Source: Blastocatellia bacterium AA13
GTDB taxonomy: Bacteria > Acidobacteriota > Blastocatellia > UBA7656
Direction of reading: 5' to 3'
Length of the DNA stretch: 64,000 bases
NCBI GenBank assembly: GCA_003222245.1
Contig: QHVH01000047.1
Location: 1-64,000 of the forward strand
Shown: positions 8,812-15,813 of the stretch, one piece after another
Position numbering within the stretch: position 1 is the first letter of the stretch
Layout: the number at the start of each line of letters is the position of its first letter
Notes under the pieces: model-generated
Database searches by the model: none
Seen by the model: only the letters and a program-made list of their open reading frames with translations
What the model was told of the DNA's origin: nothing
Program-made: the position numbers and the translations under genes

Positions 8812-9280
8812 TCTTTAGCTTCTCGATTATCTCCGCGAGGGATTGCGGAGTGAGATTTTCGTAATAGCGGTCGCCGACCTGCATCGCCGGAGCCGTCCCG
8901 CACGAGCCCAGGCACTCGGTCAGGTTGAGGCTGAATCTTCCGTCTTCAGTCATGCCCCCTACGTCGATCCTCAAGAGGCTCTTGATCTCGTCCACGCATC
9001 GATACGCTCCCATCAACCAGCAGCTCACATTGCGGCACACTTCCATATGGTATTTACCTGCCGGCTTTTTATGGAGCAGCGTGTAGAACGTGGCCACGCT
9101 GAGAACATCCGAAGGCGGGTAGTCCATAAGTTCACCGACGTAATCGGCTACTTCCTGAGAAATCCACCCGAATTCGCGTTGGGCAAGATGAAGAACCGGA
9201 ATCAGAGCCGCGCGCTTCTCGGGATAATGGCTCACTATAGCGTTATAGCGGCGCTTCGCTTCCTGACTAAACTCGATCAT
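8804..9280 (-). CDS. nuoE: NADH-quinone oxidoreductase subunit E
   Basis: A 158-residue thioredoxin-like 2Fe-2S subunit holding cluster N1a. The four ligands are visible as C-x4-C (CRNVSC) and C-x3-C (CLGSC). A helical N-terminal domain (residues ~1-70) precedes the thioredoxin-fold part, as in the family. It overlaps the upstream nuoBCD stop by four bases and nuoF by eight, so it is inside a tightly coupled operon. Confidence 0.96.
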   Translation of the reverse strand: MIEFSQEAKRRYNAIVSHYPEKRAALIPVLHLAQREFGWISQEVADYVGELMDYPPSDVLSVATFYTLLHKKPAGKYHMEVCRNVSCWLMGAYRCVDEIKSLLRIDVGGMTEDGRFSLNLTECLGSCGTAPAMQVGDRYYENLTPQSLAEIIEKLKND

Positions 9281-11595
9281 CGGTCAAGCTCCCCCGCCAC
9301 TATATTGAAACTTCCGAGCGCCGCGACCGCGTCCGAAATGGAGCCGCCTTCAATCAATTTAGGAAAAGCGGAGAAGAGCGGGAAGCACGGTCCGCGCGCG
9401 TGAACTCGCCACGGCCGCATCGAACCGTCGGAGACGATGTAGTAGCCAAGCTCCCCGTTTCCGCCTTCGGTATAGCCGTAGACCTCGCCCGGCGGCGGCT
9501 GGATGCCGTGCATCACAAGCTTGAAGTGATTCATTAAATCTTCAATGTTCGTGTAGACGCCCTGTTTCGGTGGAAGCGTTATCCTGCGGTCATCCACCTG
9601 AAACGGTCCTTCGGGAAGATTTTCGAGCGCCTGATTAATAATGCGCAGACTCTGGCGCATTTCTTCCATCCGGACCAGGTATCGATCATAGAGATCGCCG
9701 CGATTCCCTATCGGGACTTCGAATTCGAAATCATCATAACTCGAATAAGGATGGTTCTGACGCACGTCGTAGGAAACACCCGCCGCCCTCAAGCAAGGGC
9801 CCGTGAATCCCCAGTCGATTGCATCCCGTCCGCTGATCTCTGAAACGCCTATCGCCCTCTGTTTGAAAATCCGGTTGTTTGTGTTGAGCTTATGCACATC
9901 GTCTATATATTGAGGGAGGCGGCCCAACACTTCGCGGCATCGAGGAACAAAATCCTTCGGGAGATCGGCCGAAAGCCCGCCTACGCGAACATAGCTGACC
10001 ATCATTCGCTGGCCGGAAGTCATTTCAAGCAGGTCGTAAATCTCTTCGCGCGGCTCGAAGGTATACCAGAAATTGGTCAGCGCGCCGATGTCTACCAGAT
10101 TCGTTCCGATACAGACCATATGGTCCATTATGCGGGAGAGCTCGCCCAGGATCACACGGATGTATTCGACTCGTTTGGGAACCTTGATCCCGAGCAGCTT
10201 CTCGACCACATGGGCATATCCTACGTTGTTCAAAAACGAGGACATATAATTTAGCCGATCGGTATATGGGATCACTCCGTTCCACTGATGCGTTTCGGCC
10301 ATCTTCTCGAAACAGCGGTGCAGATAGCCTATCTCGACGTCGGAATCGGTGATCCTCTCGCCATCAAGGCGCGCAACGATTCTCAAGGTACCATGCGTGG
10401 CCGGGTGTGAAGGCCCGATGTTGATTATCGTAGGCTCTCCACTCAAGCGGTCATGCTTCTCGTCGTCGCGCCATTCCGTTTCGTATTCGATGGGGAGTTT
10501 ATAGTCGCGTGAAAGCGGTGTTCGCGCGCCGGGCTCGTGGTCCTTTCTGAGCGCGTGACCTTGAAATTCCTCGTGACAGAGGATTCGGCGAAGATTCGGA
10601 TGATTTCGAAACGTGACGCCGAACATGTCGAAGGTCTCTCGCTCCCACCAATTGGCGGTATTATAGACCGATGAAATCGAATCGATTTCCGGAGCGGATT
10701 CCGGCAGCGCCGCCTTCAACCTGAGCCGATGACCGTGATCGATAGAATAGAGATGATAGACAACGTTGAAGCGCTCGGAGCGCTTCTTTTCCGGGAACCC
10801 CAAATAATCGAGGCCGGTGATGCTGCTCAGCAGATCCAACTTTGTCGACGAATCGTCTTTCAGCGCCGAGCAAATCTCTTTGATCTTGTCCGGTTTGACG
10901 GAAATAGTGAGATCGCCGCGGAAATCATTAATATCCTGGAGTTGATCGCCGAATCGGCTCTTCAATATTGATACGATCGGATTGTCGGGCTTGGCGCTCT
11001 CCCTGACGAGCTGAACAAGCCGCACTGCTTCGCGCGCTTGCTGTTCGGCCATCAACAAAGGCTTCGGAGAAGTTTCAGTGATCTCTTTCCGCAGCTTTTC
11101 ACGGATATCCTGGCGCGCGTCCGCGTCTACCATCGATTCCTTCTCGATGAGCTGCTGGATCATCAGGACGGCCTGCATTACCGCTTCCGGAGAAGGCGGG
11201 CATCCTGGAATGTATACGTCCACTGGAATTATTTCGTCGATGCCCTGCATTACGTGATAGGCGCGATAAAAGCCGCCTGAAGTGGCGCAGGCCCCCATGC
11301 AAAGGACCCACTTGGGCTCGGGCATCTGTTCGTAGATTCGTTTAAGAACCGGACCCATCTTATCGGTGATTGTTCCCATCACCATCAAGAGGTCGGACTG
11401 GCGAGGAGAGAATCGGACTACTTCAGCGCCGAATCTGGAGAGATCGTAGTGAGAGGATACTACGGACATGAACTCGATCGCGCAGCAGGCGGTCCCGAAC
11501 GGCATCGGCCAGAGAGAGTTTTTTCTTGCCCAATTCGCGAGATGACTGATGGTTGTCGTGACTATGCTATCGCCGATCTTGCTCTCGATACTCAT
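9277..11595 (-). CDS. nuoBCD: NADH-quinone oxidoreductase subunits B, C and D fused in one chain
   Basis: A 772-residue triple fusion forming the quinone-reducing core of complex I. Residues ~1-165 are NuoB: C37, C38, C103 and C132 are the ligands of cluster N2. Residues ~195-385 are NuoC, ending with the signature around NWWERETFDMFGV and HPNLRRIL. Residues ~395-772 are NuoD, starting INIGPSHPATHGTLR and ending GSFNIVAGELDR. All three parts are full length and joined by charged linkers with no internal stop or ribosome site. NuoCD fusions are well known, while the NuoBCD form is rarer. I use ATG 11595, with AAAGGA just upstream, rather than the in-frame TTG at 11613. It is the first gene of the operon and has its own promoter (11681-11709). 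Confidence 0.95.
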   Translation of the reverse strand: MSIESKIGDSIVTTTISHLANWARKNSLWPMPFGTACCAIEFMSVVSSHYDLSRFGAEVVRFSPRQSDLLMVMGTITDKMGPVLKRIYEQMPEPKWVLCMGACATSGGFYRAYHVMQGIDEIIPVDVYIPGCPPSPEAVMQAVLMIQQLIEKESMVDADARQDIREKLRKEITETSPKPLLMAEQQAREAVRLVQLVRESAKPDNPIVSILKSRFGDQLQDINDFRGDLTISVKPDKIKEICSALKDDSSTKLDLLSSITGLDYLGFPEKKRSERFNVVYHLYSIDHGHRLRLKAALPESAPEIDSISSVYNTANWWERETFDMFGVTFRNHPNLRRILCHEEFQGHALRKDHEPGARTPLSRDYKLPIEYETEWRDDEKHDRLSGEPTIINIGPSHPATHGTLRIVARLDGERITDSDVEIGYLHRCFEKMAETHQWNGVIPYTDRLNYMSSFLNNVGYAHVVEKLLGIKVPKRVEYIRVILGELSRIMDHMVCIGTNLVDIGALTNFWYTFEPREEIYDLLEMTSGQRMMVSYVRVGGLSADLPKDFVPRCREVLGRLPQYIDDVHKLNTNNRIFKQRAIGVSEISGRDAIDWGFTGPCLRAAGVSYDVRQNHPYSSYDDFEFEVPIGNRGDLYDRYLVRMEEMRQSLRIINQALENLPEGPFQVDDRRITLPPKQGVYTNIEDLMNHFKLVMHGIQPPPGEVYGYTEGGNGELGYYIVSDGSMRPWRVHARGPCFPLFSAFPKLIEGGSISDAVAALGSFNIVAGELDR

Positions 11596-11680
11596 TCGTT
11601 TCCTTTCACACAACGAGCGCGAATCAAACCGGAAAGATCATTTGTGAAGGTTTGGAACGCTAAGCTAACCGAGAGCAAAA

Positions 11681-11709
11681 ATCTTACAGTGGGCATATCC
11701 GTGAGTCAA
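11681..11709 (-). promoter_or_regulatory. Sigma-70-type promoter of the nuoBCD-EFGI operon
   Basis: TTGACT (11709-11704), a 17-base spacer and TAAGAT (11686-11681) on the minus strand, ~85 bases upstream of the ATG. The -10 hexamer is identical to that of the nuoA promoter at 61376-61405, which would let the two complex I loci respond in parallel. Confidence 0.65.
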
Positions 11710-11798
11710 AGGACAATACTGTTTTCAGTATTCATTCAAGGCAAAGCACATTGTAATCCAGATAATTGGGCGCGCCCTAAAAGAACCGAGGCTGAAAA

Positions 11799-12215
11799 TC
11801 AGCGCTTCGCGCGCCGTTTGGAGGCGTCTTTTGAGCCGCCGGATTTCATGGACACGGACTTCGAGAAATCTTCTCGAGATGCTTTGCGCCTCTCCCCGGC
11901 CATGGCCTTTTTCAATTCCAGGCAACAGGTCTCGCTGCAAAGCATGAATACGATGTCCTGACCCTGCTGCTTCGCGAGAGAGGCCGACGTAGGCGCGTAG
12001 GCGGTGAGAGTGCGATGCTGGCTAGGAAGCGTGTATGGCAGCACCTTTCCTTGAAGGTTCTCCATATCGATAGCTTCGTTCATCTTACCGCCGACCGTGA
12101 ACACCTCTTCATTCGAGCCCAGTTTCTTCCCGCACCATCCACAGGTACTCAGGAACCGTGTGCGAGCGATATCCTCTCTTCTCCGTTGTCTGCCTGGCTT
12201 CCTGATTTTCTCCAT
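11799..12215 (-). CDS. Small zinc-ribbon-like hypothetical protein
   Basis: A basic 138-residue soluble protein. Near residue 25 it has CGWCGKKL and near residue 93 CSETCCLELKKAM, so two CxxC-like pairs that could bind one zinc ion. The middle (VLPYTLPSQHRTLTAY) looks beta-rich, and the C-terminal 35 residues are Lys/Arg/Ser-rich and likely disordered. I do not recognise the family. The gene is convergent with nothing and lies ~90 bases upstream of the nuoBCD promoter on the same strand, so it might contribute read-through. The start at 12215 lacks a strong ribosome site, and a start inside the basic N-terminal region is possible. Confidence 0.55.
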   Translation of the reverse strand: MEKIRKPGRQRRREDIARTRFLSTCGWCGKKLGSNEEVFTVGGKMNEAIDMENLQGKVLPYTLPSQHRTLTAYAPTSASLAKQQGQDIVFMLCSETCCLELKKAMAGERRKASREDFSKSVSMKSGGSKDASKRRAKR

Positions 12216-12635
12216 AGCAAACCTGCCTGTCCGTTCCGATCACGACGACAGTTCAGGAGAATAGTGAGGCAGATCCCGTTTATCAAGCAGTTGTTCCGCG
12301 CGGTGGAAATACCTCAGGGAGCCGGGGCGCGAAGCGCAACCGCGGCTCTCGGTGGAGAGTTTGCGAGAGAAAATTTCCCAAAGGGAAACTCGGAGTTTGA
12401 TATTTTGGAGTTTGATATTTCAGAAGCAAAGCAGAATTTGTGTCCCTGCGTCTCCGAATCGTCACGGCCTTGGATCTGAAAGCTCAGGACGCCGCCCTGT
12501 TCTGGGTATCGAACAATAGCCGCTACGAGCAAAGTGCAAAATAAGCGTTTCGTGAGAAGGTTGTTAAATTCTTGCTCGGGTATCAGCGAGGCGCCTATGT
12601 CGGAGAGGTCTTAATCCTGTGTGGGTCGATCGCAG
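12216..12635. other. Non-coding stretch with a 15-base tandem repeat
   Basis: No convincing gene. At 12392-12421 a 15-base unit, ggagtttgatatttt, occurs twice in tandem with one mismatch in the last base. Immediately before it, tttcccaaagggaaa is a short palindrome. Open frames across this region are low-complexity and overlap the repeat. The unit's reverse complement resembles the minisatellite core at 553-638. Confidence 0.55.
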
Positions 12636-13118
12636 TCATTCGGCTAAATCGAGTCGGGCCAAAGCAATATGTAATGCAACCAAGATCCATCTCTTCTCCC
12701 GATTGATCAAGCCCGGACTTTCAGCAACAGCATCGATGACCGCTGCTAGAGTGTCATGGGACAGTTGTCCCTTAATTCGGGACATGTCCCGACCTAACTG
12801 ACTCTCGACTTCTTCTTGAGAGAGCTCTTGAACGTCAGTACAGTCAATCCAAGACTCATGATCAAGAAACTGATAGTCTACAGTCGAGATTGATACTTGA
12901 GCCTGCTGCCATCTCGGATTGCTCCGAACTAACTCACGTTGGTCGCTGTTGATTACGAGAAAGAGAAGGCGGGGCTCTGTCGAAGCCAGGACGAGATATT
13001 TATTCTTCGGGTCGGGAATAGTGAAATCGCAATACAGGTAAAGTATCTGGCCCGAAATTAACTGGCGACGAATGGATTCTAGTCTTGCAGCGGGTGAGAA
13101 GAAATCACCGAAACTCAT
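12636..13118 (-). CDS. Hypothetical partner of the Panacea protein, candidate toxin
   Basis: A 160-residue soluble protein encoded nine bases after the Panacea-domain gene on the same strand. The N-terminal ~110 residues look beta-rich, with ILYLYCDFTIPDPKNKYLVL, a hydrophobic LLFLVINS strand and a DHESWIDCTDV block. This pattern recalls the small SH3-like barrel of MazF/PemK-type toxins, but no catalytic residue can be assigned with confidence. The C-terminal part is helical and ends in a LVALHIALARLDL helix. The toxin role is inferred from position beside a Panacea antitoxin, not from a recognised family. Alternative: an unrelated accessory protein. Confidence 0.7.
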   Translation of the reverse strand: MSFGDFFSPAARLESIRRQLISGQILYLYCDFTIPDPKNKYLVLASTEPRLLFLVINSDQRELVRSNPRWQQAQVSISTVDYQFLDHESWIDCTDVQELSQEEVESQLGRDMSRIKGQLSHDTLAAVIDAVAESPGLINREKRWILVALHIALARLDLAE

Positions 13119-13127
13119 GACGCGAGT

Positions 13128-13682
13128 TCATCGCAGAACAGTATCCCTATGAGCTAAATAGTCGCTGACCAGAGCGGCGTTTGGTAAGGTTGCAACAATA
13201 TCTTCGAGGGGGATGAAATCATTTTCATCCGCTGCATCAAAAGCGGAGTCATGGCTCTTCTTCTTGAGTTGACCAAACGTAAGTCGCCCGTTTTCGACAA
13301 TTGATTGATCAAGGCATTCAATATCTGACTCACTAAGCAGATCTAAGTCTGCATCCCGAAAGGGTACAAATCTATGATCGGCTCGCACTTCAAACGCATC
13401 GCCAGCATGGCTGCATGTGGTTGGGATACCATATCGAACTTCTTTGACAATATCATAGGCGCCGCTAGGCACCGGCCCCTTACTCATTGCCACATAGCTA
13501 TCCCCACAAATCAATCTGCCCCATTGTTGGAGACTCGCCTTATCAGCAAAATATAGAATCTTCAGAACCCAGTAGATATTGGGGTGCGGAGCACGGCTGG
13601 CAATATACAATAGGACTTCTAGAGCCTTGTTGGGGTCAAACCTAAATAACTGCGGCATTGGACACTTCACTTGTTTCAGCAT
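13128..13682 (-). CDS. Panacea (DUF4065/SocA-like) domain protein, candidate antitoxin
   Basis: A 184-residue protein. Residues ~15-115 carry the Panacea pattern: a helical KALEVLLYIASR segment, YWVLKILYFADKASLQQWG and the MSKGPVPSGAYDIVKE block. In established work on this family, Panacea domains act as antitoxins that neutralise many unrelated toxins encoded next door. The downstream gene (12636-13118), nine bases away, is therefore a toxin candidate. The pair has its own promoter at 13701-13730, as expected for an autonomous module. ATG 13682 and ATG 13658 (MPQLFRF) are both possible starts; neither has a strong ribosome site. Confidence 0.82.
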   Translation of the reverse strand: MLKQVKCPMPQLFRFDPNKALEVLLYIASRAPHPNIYWVLKILYFADKASLQQWGRLICGDSYVAMSKGPVPSGAYDIVKEVRYGIPTTCSHAGDAFEVRADHRFVPFRDADLDLLSESDIECLDQSIVENGRLTFGQLKKKSHDSAFDAADENDFIPLEDIVATLPNAALVSDYLAHRDTVLR

Positions 13683-13700
13683 TACAGTTGAGCACCTCGG

Positions 13701-13730
13701 ATTATGAGATTGGTATCACTCTCCTGTCAA
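13701..13730 (-). promoter_or_regulatory. Promoter of the Panacea gene pair
   Basis: TTGACA (13730-13725), an 18-base spacer and CATAAT (13706-13701) on the minus strand, ending 18 bases upstream of the first ATG. It is one of the strongest consensus matches in the window. Confidence 0.62.
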
Positions 13731-13957
13731 TAGATTCCTTGAACGGAATCAGTGGAATCAGAGAAAGGGCTTACGACCCACACACCTTTAAGCCACTACG
13801 CCTATATATAGCCCTTCAGCGCTCAGTGTTGGCGCGTGACCAGCGAGGCGACGCGTTTAGCGTTTGCCCCGTGTTGTTTTGGCTTGGCCTGTCAGTCCGC
13901 ACCTGAGCACGAATCTTTCGATCAAGTACGTGAAAAAATATCTTGGAAGGATGGAAT

Positions 13958-14051
13958 TGGCGGAGAAGGAGGGATTCGAACCCTCGATAGAGGTTTACGC
14001 CCCTATAGCGGTTTAGCAAACCGCCGCCCTCAGCCACTAGGCGACTTCTCC
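13958..14051 (-). tRNA. tRNA-Ser (anticodon GCT)
   Basis: A complete class II tRNA on the minus strand. The acceptor stem GGAGAAG (14051-14045) pairs with CTTCTCC (13968-13962), followed by G and an encoded CCA (13960-13958). The anticodon stem GCGGT/ACCGC encloses the loop TTGCTAA, giving anticodon GCT, which reads AGC and AGU codons. A long variable arm and the T arm GAGGG-TTCGAAT-CCCTC are present. The encoded CCA and long variable arm make the assignment secure. Confidence 0.97.
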
Positions 14052-14280
14052 GCGCCAGCAGAACGGCTGATTAAGACCGGGGAAGTATAGCCGAGGCGTT
14101 AAGGTGGTTCAAGCGAACGGCTCGACTTGATGCACAATCATCCAAGAACCTGAAGCATCTCAAGCCATCTGAGCCATGCTTAAGCCATGCTACAAACCTC
14201 TTGACTCTCGGCTCAGACACGATAGAATCGCGCGCTTCGGGTTTTCCGTTCATTTTTTGCCCATCTTTTGTGGAGAGAGA

Positions 14281-15441
14281 TTGAAAGATCAAGCGGCTTG
14301 TATGCCTGAAGGCTCATTGCGCGATTGGATAGCTCTCAGCTTCGCGACCGGAGTCGGCTCGCGCACCGCGGCTTTGCTTATCGACCGATTCGGCGCTCCA
14401 ACAGCCGTTCTGAATGCTCCGGATGCCGCGCTCGAGCGCGCCGGTGTCAAGTCCGAGTCAATTAGATCAATAAAGAACACGGAGCTCATCGCGAAGGCCG
14501 ATAAGGAGCTTGCCGCGCTGGAGAAACTCGGCGGCCGAGTGTTGACGCTTGCAGGCGAGGATTATCCTACGCTGCTCCGCGAGACATACGATCCGCCTAT
14601 CGTTCTTTATGCTCTTGGCGATCTTACCGGCGCGCTTTCGCAGGCGGCCATCGCCGTTGTCGGCTCGCGGCGCTGCTCGACTTATGGACGCAACGCAGCA
14701 GAAATGCTCGCCAGAGATCTGGCCGAGCGCGGAGTCACGGTCGTTTCCGGCCTTGCTCGCGGAATAGATTCCGCGGCCCATCGCGGCGCGCTCGACGGCA
14801 AAGGGCTTACCGTAGCGGTAACCGGAACCGGTCTTGATTCCGTTTATCCGCGCGAAAATCTGAAGCTGGCCGAGAAAATCGCTGCTCAGGGCGCGCTCGT
14901 AACCGAATTTCCGCTGGGTACTCCGCCGCTGTCGCAGAATTTTCCTTTCAGGAATCGCGTCATCAGCGGGATCTCGCTCGGCGTCCTTGTAGTCGAAGGA
15001 GCCGAACGCAGCGGCTCGCTTATCACCGCGCGAATGGCTTATGAGCAGGGACGTGAAGTATTCGCGGTACCGGGGAACATCACCTCCGCAAAAAGCTTTG
15101 GGCCGAATTATCTAATAAAAGATGGCGCTAAGCTCGTTCATACCTGGCGCGATGTCGTCGAAGAGCTTCCAGGCGAGATCAAAGCCGCCATTCTCTCCGG
15201 CGAGAGAAGCGAACAGGCTAACAGGACAAGAACTGAGCAGTTGGCGCTCGACGAAGTCGCGCTGTCGGACTCCGAGCAAAAAGTGCTTGCGCTTTTGAAA
15301 CCTGACGAGGCCGTTCACATTGATCAACTCCTGGTTAAGAGCAGGCTCCAATCCGGTGAATTGATGGGCGCGTTGCTGCAACTCGAAATGCTCGAGCGCG
15401 TGAGGCAGCTTCCAGGAAAGAGCTTCGTGAGAAGACTGTAG
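14281..15441 (+). CDS. dprA: DNA-processing protein DprA
   Basis: A cytosolic protein that loads RecA onto incoming single-stranded DNA during natural transformation. An N-terminal helix-hairpin/SAM-like region (~1-75) is followed by the Rossmann-fold DprA core, with VVGSRRCSTYGR, SGLARGIDSAAHRGAL, TVAVTGTGLDSVYP and a SGSLITARMAYEQGREVFAVPG block. A C-terminal winged-helix region (~320-386) completes the normal architecture. The frame is open from 14176. I choose TTG 14281 because GGAG lies five bases upstream, giving 386 residues, close to the family norm. ATG 14302 is an alternative. topA follows after a remnant-bearing gap, a common dprA-topA order. Confidence 0.95.
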   Translation: MKDQAACMPEGSLRDWIALSFATGVGSRTAALLIDRFGAPTAVLNAPDAALERAGVKSESIRSIKNTELIAKADKELAALEKLGGRVLTLAGEDYPTLLRETYDPPIVLYALGDLTGALSQAAIAVVGSRRCSTYGRNAAEMLARDLAERGVTVVSGLARGIDSAAHRGALDGKGLTVAVTGTGLDSVYPRENLKLAEKIAAQGALVTEFPLGTPPLSQNFPFRNRVISGISLGVLVVEGAERSGSLITARMAYEQGREVFAVPGNITSAKSFGPNYLIKDGAKLVHTWRDVVEELPGEIKAAILSGERSEQANRTRTEQLALDEVALSDSEQKVLALLKPDEAVHIDQLLVKSRLQSGELMGALLQLEMLERVRQLPGKSFVRRL

Positions 15442-15716
15442 TTAAGACGATATGAGCTTTGTGAGCATGCGTACGAAATCAGAACTGCACGATCTTGCGG
15501 GAAGGACTAGAATGCCCCGTAAGCGCGAAAGGCGTGCTGATCGGGCTGCCCGGCCGGAGGAATTCAAGGGTGGTCCTGTTTGGATCAAAAGCGGGAATCT
15601 CGCCTCCAGCGTGACCTTGATTTGAAGCTGCTGGATGCCTTCCATCGAGTACGAGCTTCGCTCTGTCCCCCAACTGAGCGGAACTGCTACAGAGACGAAT
15701 TCAATTTTTCGGGTTC
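15442..15716 (-). pseudogene. Possible frameshifted gene remnant between dprA and topA
   Basis: No intact gene lies in the 372-base gap before topA. On the minus strand two overlapping frames each look protein-like over part of their length. One contains a beta-strand-like IEFVSVAVPL...GIQQLQIKVTLE run. The other continues with FDPNRTTLEFLRPGSPIS and ends SRKIVQF. Joined by a frameshift near 15610, they would read as the tail of a beta-rich, probably exported, protein. This is weak evidence. The region could also be plain spacer. Confidence 0.25.
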
Positions 15717-15746
15717 TTGACACGTTTTCGAAGTCACGAGTAGAGT
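15717..15746 (+). promoter_or_regulatory. Sigma-70-type promoter of topA
   Basis: TTGACA (15717-15722), an 18-base spacer and TAGAGT (15741-15746), leaving a leader of about 60 bases before the topA ATG. Confidence 0.6.
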
Positions 15747-15813
15747 CGAAAATTTGGTCGGGTCCTCGAAGAGGCGACATGTAAGCGGCCGGTTACTCAT
15801 CTGGTAGATTGTT

